Shown here one piece after another: positions 1 through 6,237 of a stretch of DNA of 11,163 bases. This DNA comes from Sphingomonadales bacterium (GTDB lineage: Bacteria > Pseudomonadota > Alphaproteobacteria > Sphingomonadales > Sphingomonadaceae), in contig JAFLDC010000051.1 in assembly GCA_017302775.1 (NCBI GenBank), positions 1 through 11,163 of the forward strand, read 5' to 3'. The notes under the pieces were generated by a model. That model ran no database searches and was not told the origin of the DNA. It saw only the letters and a program-made list of their open reading frames with translations. The first letter of the stretch is position 1. The number at the start of each line of letters is the position of its first letter. A program made the translations under genes and the position numbers.

Positions 1-264
1 TACGATCGGATCGCTACGGCTGCGGAGCACCTGCGGCGCGTTGGTGGCGGGCTGGAAAGTGCGGTCAACAACTACAACAAGTTTGTCGGCAGCTTTGAAC
101 GAAACGTGGTGACGAGTGCCAGGCGGCTGCGCGACAAGGGGATCGAGATCGGCAAGCGCGAAATCGAGGATGTCACGCTGATTGAAGCCTCGCCCCGGCA
201 CAGCGGATCTGACGAGGATGCAGCGCGGTTGCCCGAAGGCGGCGCCCTGCGCGCCGCCGAGTAA
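1..264 (+). CDS. rmuC: RmuC DNA recombination protein, C-terminal fragment
   Basis: The reading frame is open from the first base to a TAA at 262-264, giving the last 87 residues of a protein whose start lies outside the window. The segment with HLRRVGGGLESAVNNYNKFV followed by a basic SARRLRDKGIE stretch matches the C-terminal helical part of RmuC, where related proteins read roughly 'GKSLEKAVKAYNKAVGSLE..VLPSARRF'. RmuC is a predicted nuclease-like protein with an N-terminal coiled coil, linked in E. coli to limiting recombination between inverted repeats. The catalytic core is not in the window. The last 20 or so residues are acidic and alanine-rich, probably a disordered tail. It converges on the META lipoprotein gene with only three bases between the stop codons. 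The family call rests on a short piece. Confidence 0.8.
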   Translation, partial: YDRIATAAEHLRRVGGGLESAVNNYNKFVGSFERNVVTSARRLRDKGIEIGKREIEDVTLIEASPRHSGSDEDAARLPEGGALRAAE

Positions 265-267
265 CGA

Positions 268-672
268 TCAGGGCAGCAGCTTCAATTCCGCGCTGTGCGT
301 CCCGGCCTTGAGCACCAACCGATCATTGGTGCGCACATAGCTGGGGGAGGCTCCGAGCAGTGTTCCAACCGCCTGTTCCTGCTCCATCAGCCCTTCACAA
401 AACATCTTGGTGGACATCAAGGGGCCCGTGACCAGCCGGTCCGCCTCGATCTTGGCGCTGCCGCCCATATTGTTGCATCCCACGGTGGCGCTGATCCGGT
501 CCGCCTCGATTAGCAGGCGGTTCTTGGCCGACTTGGGCGCTTTCCCGTCGATCTTGACAAAGGTCCAGCCGCTCGGCGCGGACAGGACGAGCGGCGTGCT
601 GTCCGGCTTGGGTGCCATACTGGTGCAGGCGGCGAGCAAGGGCAGGGCAGCAACGGCTATGTATTTGAACAT
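268..672 (-). CDS. META-domain (HslJ-like) lipoprotein
   Basis: This encodes 134 residues. The N-terminus is a lipoprotein signal peptide: a hydrophobic stretch (residues 4-14) ends in LLAAC, with C16 as the predicted lipidated cysteine, so the protein should sit on the periplasmic face of a membrane. The rest is one META domain of the HslJ type. Its marks are the opening W36, VGCNNMGG at 64-71, LVTGPLMSTKMFC at 80-92, and E93/E97/E99 following. C66 and C92 may form a disulfide. HslJ-type proteins are associated with heat shock and novobiocin resistance in E. coli; the biochemical role is unknown. An AGGAG six bases before the ATG fixes the start. It lies 43 bases downstream of the RNA methyltransferase on the same strand, so it may be the last gene of that unit. 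I see no terminator after it. Confidence 0.85.
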   Translation of the reverse strand: MFKYIAVAALPLLAACTSMAPKPDSTPLVLSAPSGWTFVKIDGKAPKSAKNRLLIEADRISATVGCNNMGGSAKIEADRLVTGPLMSTKMFCEGLMEQEQAVGTLLGASPSYVRTNDRLVLKAGTHSAELKLLP

Positions 673-678
673 GCAACG

Positions 679-683
679 CTCCT
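679..683 (-). promoter_or_regulatory. Shine-Dalgarno site of the META lipoprotein gene
   Basis: On the minus strand AGGAG lies six bases before the ATG at 672. This strong site makes independent translation initiation likely even if the gene is read from the upstream operon. Confidence 0.7.
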
Positions 684-715
684 AGGGTACATTTCCTGCC
701 CGGATCATGAACGCT

Positions 716-1519
716 TTATTCAAGCTTGGCTAGCGCTTCATAGGCCAGGACCGCACCGGCAACAGCGGCGTTGAGGCTGTCTGCCCGTCCTTTCATCGGC
801 ATGGTTACGCGCAGATCGCAGGCGAGCTCGTATTCTTCAGGCAGGCCGCGGCTTTCGTTTCCGACCATTAGAAAGCAAGGGGCAGCGTATGGAGCGCTGC
901 GATAGTCGACCGCCTCGCGCAGCGACGCTGCCACCAGCTGACCGGCACCGCTACGCAGCCACGCCACAAATTCGGTCCAGCGCGCCTGTCCGATCCGCTG
1001 GGTAAACACCGCTCCCATACTGGCGCGCACAGCTTCGACACTGAACGGATCAGCGCAATCATCAATCAGGATCAGCCCGCCAGCGCCTACTGCGTCGCCG
1101 GTACGCAGCATGGTGCCCAGATTGCCCGGATCGCGGAACGCCTGCGCAACCAGCCAGATTTTAGCCGATGCCGGGTTGATTGTCGCAAGATCGGTGTCGA
1201 ACTCGGCATAGACGCCAGCGACTGCCTGCGGATTGTCCTTGCCAGTGATCTTGGCCAGCAGCTCAGGCGCTGCCTCGATAACATCGCCCCCAGCCATCAG
1301 GACATCGTTCTCGAGCGTATCAAGCAGCGGGTGCGGATCACGGCCGCTGGCCATCACCAGCACTTCGGGCAAATGGCCGCAGGCGCGTGCATCGGTTAGC
1401 AGGCGCAGTCCTTCGGCCAGAAATTTTCCCGAAGCCTTCCGGTGTTTCTTTTCGCGCAGGCTGCGCAAGAACTTGACGGTAGGGTTGGAAAAGCCGGTGA
1501 TGGTGCGGCGCTGGTTCAC
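716..1519 (-). CDS. SpoU/TrmH-family RNA 2'-O-ribose methyltransferase
   Basis: This encodes 267 residues from a GTG start. It is expected to transfer a methyl group from S-adenosylmethionine to a ribose 2'-hydroxyl in rRNA or tRNA; the exact target cannot be read from sequence. The N-terminal part (about 1-110) resembles the substrate-binding domain of RlmB-like enzymes, with SNPTVKFLRSL at 11-21 and FLAEGLRLL at 33-41. The C-terminal SPOUT knot carries the three family motifs: motif 1 FRDPGNLGTMLRTGDAVG (128-145, N133 and R139), motif 2 LMVGNESRGLPEE (217-229, with E222), and motif 3 VTMPMKGRADSLNAAVA (238-254, with S248-L-N250). The frame stays open further upstream into ptsH, but that extension overlaps HPr and lacks family sequence. 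The GTG lies four bases after the ptsH stop with GGAGAGG nine bases upstream. Synthesis is probably coupled to HPr. Confidence 0.88.
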   Translation of the reverse strand: MNQRRTITGFSNPTVKFLRSLREKKHRKASGKFLAEGLRLLTDARACGHLPEVLVMASGRDPHPLLDTLENDVLMAGGDVIEAAPELLAKITGKDNPQAVAGVYAEFDTDLATINPASAKIWLVAQAFRDPGNLGTMLRTGDAVGAGGLILIDDCADPFSVEAVRASMGAVFTQRIGQARWTEFVAWLRSGAGQLVAASLREAVDYRSAPYAAPCFLMVGNESRGLPEEYELACDLRVTMPMKGRADSLNAAVAGAVLAYEALAKLE

Positions 1520-1523
1520 CGCG

Positions 1524-1802
1524 TCAATCCTCTCCGAAACCGTCCTTGACCAGTCCGACGAGCTTGAGCAGCGCCGCATCGGCGCCATTTCCGGACACCA
1601 CGATGTCGATCGCGTCACCCTTGGCCGCGCCCAGCATCATCAGACCCAGAATGGAGGCACCGGCTGCGTCGTTCCCGTCCTTCTCGACCCGAACCTGCAC
1701 ATCGGTGCCCAGCTTGGTCACGGCATTGACGAATTTGGCGCTGGCGCGGGCGTGCAGACCCCGGTTGTTGACGATCTCAACGCTTTCGCGAACCTCGCTC
1801 AT
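1524..1802 (-). CDS. ptsH: HPr phosphocarrier protein
   Basis: This encodes 92 residues, the normal length for HPr. The active-site motif NNRGLHARASAKFV spans 12-25, with H17 the histidine phosphorylated by Enzyme I. The second regulatory site lies in AAGASILGLMMLGAAKG (46-62), where S50 occupies the position of the serine that HPr kinase modifies in Gram-positive HPr. HPr passes phosphate from EI to EIIA proteins in the cytoplasm. Both a matching EIIA (36 bases upstream) and an HPr kinase lie in the same cluster, so both phosphorylation routes have a plausible partner; no EI gene is in the window. The ATG is preceded by an AAGGGG-type purine stretch at suitable spacing. Without sugar permease subunits the protein is probably regulatory. 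Confidence 0.94.
   Translation of the reverse strand: MSEVRESVEIVNNRGLHARASAKFVNAVTKLGTDVQVRVEKDGNDAAGASILGLMMLGAAKGDAIDIVVSGNGADAALLKLVGLVKDGFGED
1529..1535 (-). promoter_or_regulatory. Shine-Dalgarno site deciding the GTG start of the RNA methyltransferase
   Basis: GGAGAGG on the minus strand lies inside the end of ptsH, nine bases before the GTG at 1517-1519. It picks this GTG over upstream in-frame starts that would overlap ptsH by about 95 bases. Confidence 0.65.
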
Positions 1803-1838
1803 TCCCCACCCCTTATATATTTCATCCGCGACTGGTTC

Positions 1839-2243
1839 TTATGCGTCCTGACCGAGGAACTCAGACGCGATCGTGATGTAGTTGCGGCCGGCATCGCGCG
1901 CAGCCGCGACGGCCTTGTCGAGCGTCATGCAACCCCGCGCCTTGGCGAGGCGAATCAGCATTGGCAGGTTGATCCCGGCAATCACTTCGACCTGTCCCTT
2001 GCGCATCAGCGAGATGGCGAGGTTGGATGGCGTGCCGCCGAACAGGTCCGTCAACACGATCACTCCTTCGCCGGAATCGACCTCGGCAATGGCAGCCGCA
2101 ATTTCGCCCCGACGGGCTTCCACGTCGTCGTTGGGTCCGATGCAGACGGTGCGCACGGCCTCTTGCCGCCCGACCACGTGCTGCATCGCGGCAACAAACT
2201 CTTCGGCCAACTTGCCGTGGGTGACGAGGATTATGCCGATCAT
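1839..2243 (-). CDS. PTS EIIA component, mannose (EIIA-Man) family
   Basis: This encodes 134 residues and is a single stand-alone EIIA domain. The start MIGIILVTHGKLAEEF places the phosphorylated histidine at H9, the usual site in this family. TDLFGGTPSN (65-74) and GINLPML (90-96) are the other family signatures. It should accept phosphate from HPr in the cytoplasm. No EIIB, EIIC or EIID gene is nearby, as is common in alphaproteobacteria, where such EIIA proteins are thought to regulate rather than feed a sugar transporter. The frame is open for 38 more codons upstream into rapZ, but those residues are arginine-rich and unlike the family, so the ATG at 2243 is chosen. The possible GGAG upstream is about 12 bases away, a weak site. 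Confidence 0.92.
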   Translation of the reverse strand: MIGIILVTHGKLAEEFVAAMQHVVGRQEAVRTVCIGPNDDVEARRGEIAAAIAEVDSGEGVIVLTDLFGGTPSNLAISLMRKGQVEVIAGINLPMLIRLAKARGCMTLDKAVAAARDAGRNYITIASEFLGQDA

Positions 2244-2325
2244 GCGGGGGTTGCGCTCCGACTGGGCCCTGCGGCGATTCTTGCTGCCAAGTGGCGCAGG
2301 GCCATGACGCGCGCGAAGGCCACGG

Positions 2326-3240
2326 TCAATGTTTTCCTTCCACGCCGTCTGCCGCACGGGCGGTCAGGTTGCGGTGAACAAGGCCCGGTGCATAGCCTGC
2401 CGCGGACAAGGCCTTGGCAATTTCTTCTGCCGTAAAGACCGAGCGGTGCCGCCCCCCGGTACAGCCAAAGGCGATGTTGACATAGGGTTTGCCCCGCGCC
2501 CGATAGCGCGGCAGCAGCATCAAGATCAGATCGCGAATGCGGCCAAAAGCGTCGGCAAAGGCAGGATCCTTGCGGATGTGTTCAGCCACTGCATGATCTT
2601 GCCCGGTCAACGGGCGCAAGGCATCGTCCCAATGCGGATTGTCCAGAAAGCGCATGTCGAATACCAGATCCGCCAGCGGCGGGGTGCCGCGCGAAAAGCC
2701 GAAGCTGGAAATGCTCACCGTCAGTTCGGCGCCGCCCGGCTGGGCAAACCGTTCGCGGATCGCCTGCTGCAGATCGTTGCTGGTATAGCCGGTTGTCGAA
2801 ATGACCATGTCGGCCCAGCGGCGTAGCGGCTCCATCAGTTCGCGTTCAGCAGCGATCCCGGTAGCGGCCGGCAGATCAAGCGCAAGGGGATGACGGCGCC
2901 GGGTTTCGTTGTACCGCCGCTCCAGTTCCTGGCCTGAACAGTCGAGAAACAGGGTGGTGACTTCAAGATCGGGGCGATCGGTCAGCTTTTTGACCCGGTC
3001 GATCACTTTGCCCGGATCAAAGCCGCGCGTGCGCGAGTCAAAACCTATTGCCAGCGGCGCGCGCAGATCGCTGGCCGATCCTTCGGGGCTGTCGATCAGG
3101 CGCCCCAGCATGCGGATCGGGAAATTGTCGATCGTTTCCCAACCAAGGTCCTCCAGCACGCGCAGGACAGTCGTCTTGCCTGCACCGAGCAGGCCGGTAA
3201 CCAGCAGTACGCGTTGGCGGGTGGAGGCAGAATCGGTCAT
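2326..3240 (-). CDS. rapZ: RapZ nucleotide-binding adaptor protein (YvcJ/RapZ family)
   Basis: This encodes 304 residues, full length for the family. The N-terminal P-loop domain has Walker A GLLGAGKT (16-23) followed by the characteristic GWETIDNFP (33-41). Further signatures are RYNETRRRHPL (109-119), SFGFSRGTPPLADLVFDMRF (179-198), LRPLTGQD (208-215) and the C-terminal NIAFGCTGGRHRSV (255-268). In E. coli RapZ senses glucosamine-6-phosphate and presents the small RNA GlmZ to RNase E, so controlling glmS; GlmZ is not expected in this class and the target here is unknown. The gene sits between hprK (80 bases upstream) and EIIA (82 bases downstream), linking it to the PTS relay. The first ATG in frame is used; a TTG 15 bases upstream is possible. 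Neither has a clear Shine-Dalgarno site. Confidence 0.94.
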   Translation of the reverse strand: MTDSASTRQRVLLVTGLLGAGKTTVLRVLEDLGWETIDNFPIRMLGRLIDSPEGSASDLRAPLAIGFDSRTRGFDPGKVIDRVKKLTDRPDLEVTTLFLDCSGQELERRYNETRRRHPLALDLPAATGIAAERELMEPLRRWADMVISTTGYTSNDLQQAIRERFAQPGGAELTVSISSFGFSRGTPPLADLVFDMRFLDNPHWDDALRPLTGQDHAVAEHIRKDPAFADAFGRIRDLILMLLPRYRARGKPYVNIAFGCTGGRHRSVFTAEEIAKALSAAGYAPGLVHRNLTARAADGVEGKH

Positions 3241-3320
3241 GGATCGGTAAGACAAATGGGCTTTGAACGGGCAATTGTGAAGGGGTTGCGGCGATGTCCC
3301 GAGCGGTGCATCGCAATGTT

Positions 3321-3740
3321 TCAGGCAAGACCGTAACGAGCCAGCGCCAGTTCGGTCTTCAGTGCTGCCACTGCCAGCGTGGGACCAAGCCGGATTAGCG
3401 GCAGATCGACTCCGGCCAATTGCACCGCCTGCGCAGCATCGATGAACCGCGGTGCCTCGGGATCGAACCGTACGACCAGGGCAACCGGCGCGGACTGAAG
3501 AGTGGGAAAGGGCATCAGGCCGAGGTTCCGCACTTCCAGCAGGCCGGCAATGTTGGGCGGCGGGCTGGCGACGAGGCGGGTGCCGACGACGTTGAGCGTC
3601 ACGCCATCGTCCCCGATCAGCTGTGCCCCGCGATCAAGCAGCATCAGCGCCAGACTGGACTTGCCGCTGCCGGGCGCGCCTTCGATCAGTACGGCCCGAT
3701 TGCCGATTGCCACGCAGCTTGCCTGATGAAGCAGGCTCAT
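3321..3740 (-). CDS. hprK: Short alphaproteobacterial-type HPr kinase/phosphorylase
   Basis: This encodes 139 residues, less than half the roughly 310 of Gram-positive HprK. It consists of only the C-terminal kinase domain, as is known for alphaproteobacterial versions. Walker A is GAPGSGKSS (21-29), preceded by H5 in LHQASCVAIG, which aligns with the conserved His in the 'HG' motif before the P-loop of full-length HprK. LIGDDGVTL (41-49) supplies the acidic residues D44/D45, and GLLEVRNLGLMPF (66-78) corresponds to the HprK signature around E69 and R71. It should phosphorylate, and perhaps dephosphorylate, a serine of HPr (S50 of the HPr encoded here). Its ATG overlaps the chvG stop in an ATGA, so translation is very likely coupled to the sensor kinase. 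Confidence 0.9.
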   Translation of the reverse strand: MSLLHQASCVAIGNRAVLIEGAPGSGKSSLALMLLDRGAQLIGDDGVTLNVVGTRLVASPPPNIAGLLEVRNLGLMPFPTLQSAPVALVVRFDPEAPRFIDAAQAVQLAGVDLPLIRLGPTLAVAALKTELALARYGLA

Positions 3741-5302
3741 GCCGCGCCGTCCTCTTCCTCGGTCATGGCTGGCAAGGTCAGGATCAAACAGGCCCCGGGG
3801 CGATCATCGGGCCGGTCAGCGGCCACCAAGGTACCATCGTGGGCTTCCGCGATGGTTCGGGCGATGGCCAGGCCAAGTCCGGAATGCTTGCCGAAATCCT
3901 CATCCGCCGGCCGTAGCGAGTGGAAACGGTCGAACACCTTATCGCGGACAGGAGCCGGGATACCGGGTCCGCTATCGATCACCGAAAGGTGGATGCGCTC
4001 GTCTTCACGGTCCAGCATAACCTGTACCTCGCCGCCAGGTGGAGAAAACGAAACGGCGTTGCTGAGCAGGTTTTCCACCACCCGGACCAGACGGGCTTCA
4101 TCACCCGGCACTTCCCACGGACCGGGTCCCAACGGGGCGACCCGCAACACGGCCTGACCGTTTTCTCCCCGCTCGGTACGGGTTTCCACCAGACTGCGGA
4201 CCAGCCCGAGCAGATCGACAGGTTCGAACTGGGTTCGGCTCAATTCCGCGTCAATTCGGCTTGCTTCAGCAATCTCGGTCACCAGGCGGTCGATCCGCTG
4301 CACATCGTGGGCTGCAATCCTGGTCAGCTCGGCCCGCAAGCCGTCATCCTTGACCTTGTCCAGACTTTCAATCGCGCTACGCAGTGAGGCGAGCGGATTC
4401 TTGATTTCATGCGCCACGTCCGCGGCAAAACTTTCGACCGCATCGATCCGCCGGCGCAGGGCTTCGCTCATGTCCGACAGCGCCCGCGCCAACAGGCCAA
4501 TCTCGTCGCCCCGTTCAGGCAGCCGCGGAACCTCGACCGCCCGGTCACGGCCCAGCCGAACCCGCACAGCCGCGCGAACGAGCGCCCGCAATGGTTGCAC
4601 GATGGTTCGCGCCAGATACAGCGAAAGCTGGATTGAGATCAGCAGCGTCATCGCCAGCACGATGGCGAGCGTACCGCGTGCATCGCGAACGAACTGCGTG
4701 ATGTCGCGGGCATTGCGCGTGACCAGCAGGGTTTCTCCCCCGGCGCCCACGCGGGCAGCGGCGTTGATCATGGGGGTTTCGTCCGGCGCGGCCCGGGCTT
4801 CGATCACCGTTGCCCCCGTTGCCGCCGCCTTGACCAGTTCCTGCCAGGCCGGTGCCCGGTCTGGGCTCGGGTCGAAATATGCCTCGCGCGTTTGTGAGCC
4901 GAGCACCAGCCGCATCGCCCCATCGATGGTCCGCCCGCCGCGTTCGTACCAGCCTTCGGTGGCGGGATCGACGAGGACGAACGTCGGCGGAGCAAGTGTG
5001 AAGCTGTCCAGTGCCAGTGTCCCGTCCGCCGCATAAAGCCGCAGGCGCAGCTTCTGTTCGCGGCCCAGCCGAACCATCAAGGCCGGCCGCGCCGCGTCAG
5101 ACAGGCTCGCCAGACTGGCCGCCGCGATCTCTGCTTCCGCCCGGGCGAGGCGGAAACGTTCATCGAAAAGCTGTCTGCGATAGGAGTCGAGATAGAACAG
5201 GCTGCCCGCCATCAGGCCCAGCGCGATGATGTTCACTGCAAGAATGCGCACCGTTACACTGGTCCGCAACTTCCAGCTGCTGCGTCGCCTGACCTCAGCC
5301 AT
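3737..5302 (-). CDS. chvG: ChvG-type sensor histidine kinase
   Basis: This encodes 521 residues. The first transmembrane segment is about 18-38 ([20 protein letters not shown]); next come a periplasmic sensor region (about 39-210), a second membrane segment (about 211-231), and a HAMP linker (about 232-285) with the typical GDEIG at 265-269. The dimerisation helix carries the phosphorylated H298 in [13 protein letters not shown]. The ATPase domain has N411/N415 in ENLLSNA, DSGPGIP (443-449) and GLGLAIA (475-481). All catalytic motifs are intact. The N-terminus reading 'RILAVNI...FYLDSYR' is characteristic of ChvG (ExoS in Sinorhizobium), which detects acid or envelope stress and phosphorylates ChvI. 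The chosen ATG overlaps the chvI stop by eight bases; an ATG 24 bases upstream is possible. No clear Shine-Dalgarno site is seen, so coupling to chvI is likely. Confidence 0.92.
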   Translation of the reverse strand: MAEVRRRSSWKLRTSVTVRILAVNIIALGLMAGSLFYLDSYRRQLFDERFRLARAEAEIAAASLASLSDAARPALMVRLGREQKLRLRLYAADGTLALDSFTLAPPTFVLVDPATEGWYERGGRTIDGAMRLVLGSQTREAYFDPSPDRAPAWQELVKAAATGATVIEARAAPDETPMINAAARVGAGGETLLVTRNARDITQFVRDARGTLAIVLAMTLLISIQLSLYLARTIVQPLRALVRAAVRVRLGRDRAVEVPRLPERGDEIGLLARALSDMSEALRRRIDAVESFAADVAHEIKNPLASLRSAIESLDKVKDDGLRAELTRIAAHDVQRIDRLVTEIAEASRIDAELSRTQFEPVDLLGLVRSLVETRTERGENGQAVLRVAPLGPGPWEVPGDEARLVRVVENLLSNAVSFSPPGGEVQVMLDREDERIHLSVIDSGPGIPAPVRDKVFDRFHSLRPADEDFGKHSGLGLAIARTIAEAHDGTLVAADRPDDRPGACLILTLPAMTEEEDGAA

Positions 5303-6035
5303 CGGTGAAGGAGTATCCGGCACCATACAGCGTCTCGATTGCGGAAAAATCACCGTCCACTGCGCGGAACTTGCGCCGCAAGCGTTTGATATGGCTATCG
5401 ATCGTACGATCATCGACAAACACATCGTCGCTATAGGCCGCATCCATCAGCTGGTTGCGGTTCTTGATGACGCCGGGGCGGGCCGCAAGCGCTTCCAGGA
5501 TCATGAATTCCGTAACAGTCAGCGAAACCGGTATGCCGCCCCAGCTGACCCGGTGGCGGGTCGGATCCATTTCAAGACGGCCGCGAACGATGGTTTCGGT
5601 GGCGGCCGGCTCATCGGCCTGTGCCTCCACCCGGATCAGATCGGTCCGCCGCAGAATTGCGCGAATCCGGGCAACCAGCAGCCTCTGACTGAACGGCTTG
5701 GCGATGTAATCGTCCGCCCCCATCGCCAGACCGAGCGCTTCATCGGTTTCCTCATCCTTGCTGGTCAGGAAGATCACCGGAAGCGCGCTCTTCGTCCTCA
5801 ATTTTTGAAGCAGTTCCAGGCCATCCATACGCGGCATTTTGATATCGCAAACCGCCAGATCGGGTGGATTATCAAGCAACGCCTTTAACGCGGCTTCTCC
5901 GTCGGAATAGACCCGGGTGACGAACCCTTCGGCTTGCAGCCCGATGGAAACAGCAGTCAGGATGTTGCGATCGTCATCGACCAGGGCGATGACCTGTGGC
6001 GGTGATACGGCGGGAAGGGGTGCGGAATCGGCCAT
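5295..6035 (-). CDS. chvI: ChvI-type OmpR/PhoB-family response regulator
   Basis: This encodes 246 residues. The receiver domain has the acidic pocket D20-D21-D22, the phosphoacceptor D64 in [11 protein letters not shown]91 in FLTSKDE and K113 in AKPF, all intact. After a linker (about 130-150) comes a winged-helix DNA-binding domain with [21 protein letters not shown] and the recognition region [17 protein letters not shown], ending in the wing [11 protein letters not shown]. It should be a cytoplasmic transcription factor activated by ChvG, encoded immediately downstream with an eight-base overlap. It is first in the minus-strand cluster and divergent from pckA, a pairing also known in Rhizobium and Agrobacterium. 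The first 13 residues are proline-rich and variable. The ATG lacks an obvious Shine-Dalgarno site. Confidence 0.94.
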   Translation of the reverse strand: MADSAPLPAVSPPQVIALVDDDRNILTAVSIGLQAEGFVTRVYSDGEAALKALLDNPPDLAVCDIKMPRMDGLELLQKLRTKSALPVIFLTSKDEETDEALGLAMGADDYIAKPFSQRLLVARIRAILRRTDLIRVEAQADEPAATETIVRGRLEMDPTRHRVSWGGIPVSLTVTEFMILEALAARPGVIKNRNQLMDAAYSDDVFVDDRTIDSHIKRLRRKFRAVDGDFSAIETLYGAGYSFTDG

Positions 6036-6175
6036 GGTAGCTGGGCAGGAATCGCTTTCACCGGCATCTGTTCGGGAAGCACGGGCCTAGCCTTTAACGC
6101 GCAGGTAGACAATCTGCTTGAAAGCGACCTCCAACACCCTGAAACACGAGCGTTCGCCATATTGATCGCAGCGAT

Positions 6176-6204
6176 TTGACGGAATCGGGTCGCTCGCCTA
6201 TGCG
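6176..6204 (+). promoter_or_regulatory. Candidate sigma-70 promoter of pckA
   Basis: TTGACG (6176-6181) and TATGCG (6199-6204) are separated by 17 bases, close to the sigma-70 consensus for spacing and the -35 box. Transcription would begin near 6211, leaving about 27 bases to the ATG at 6238 or 54 bases to the TTG at 6265. The match was found by eye and is untested. Confidence 0.45.
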
Positions 6205-6217
6205 CGCCTCATCTTTC

Positions 6218-6237
6218 GTCCGCATTCGTATGCGGAC
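6218..6237. repeat. Perfect 8+4+8 inverted repeat directly before the first pckA ATG
   Basis: GTCCGCAT and ATGCGGAC flank a TCGT loop and end on the base before the ATG at 6238. At DNA level it could be an operator at about +7 to +26 of the predicted transcript. At RNA level it would be a stable stem-loop in the leader. Which of these applies cannot be decided from sequence. Confidence 0.6.

Larger units (their letters stand above)
6036..6237. promoter_or_regulatory. Divergent chvI/pckA regulatory region
   Basis: These 202 bases separate the first ATG codons of two divergent genes and must hold the promoters for both. They contain a candidate sigma-70 promoter toward pckA, a 20-base palindrome touching the pckA ATG, a short ATCGC-A-GCGAT dyad at 6165-6175 just before the candidate -35, and a pair of 9-base inverted repeats at 6052-6060 and 6119-6127. 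I could not find a convincing -35/-10 pair for chvI. I see no open frame here with coding character other than shadows. Confidence 0.6.

Noticed and set aside
238..258. GGCGGCGC/GCGCCGCC hairpin as a terminator of rmuC
   Set aside because: It lies inside the coding region, has no T-run, and such GC-rich stems are common by chance in DNA of this composition.
1520..1618. N-terminal extension of the RNA methyltransferase to 1618
   Set aside because: It would overlap ptsH in another frame by about 95 bases, and the added residues are unlike the family; the GTG at 1519 has a good ribosome binding site.
1233..2435. Open frame of 400 codons on the plus strand
   Set aside because: It runs antisense through four supported genes (methyltransferase, ptsH, EIIA, rapZ) and has no recognisable domain.
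3420..5036. Several plus-strand open frames opposite hprK and chvG
   Set aside because: All lie antisense to genes with intact catalytic motifs and are Arg/Ser/Pro-rich shadows.
6036..6130. A sigma-70 promoter for chvI on the minus strand (TTGTCT-17-TAGGCC)
   Set aside because: The -10 match is too poor to support a call, although a chvI promoter must lie somewhere in this gap.
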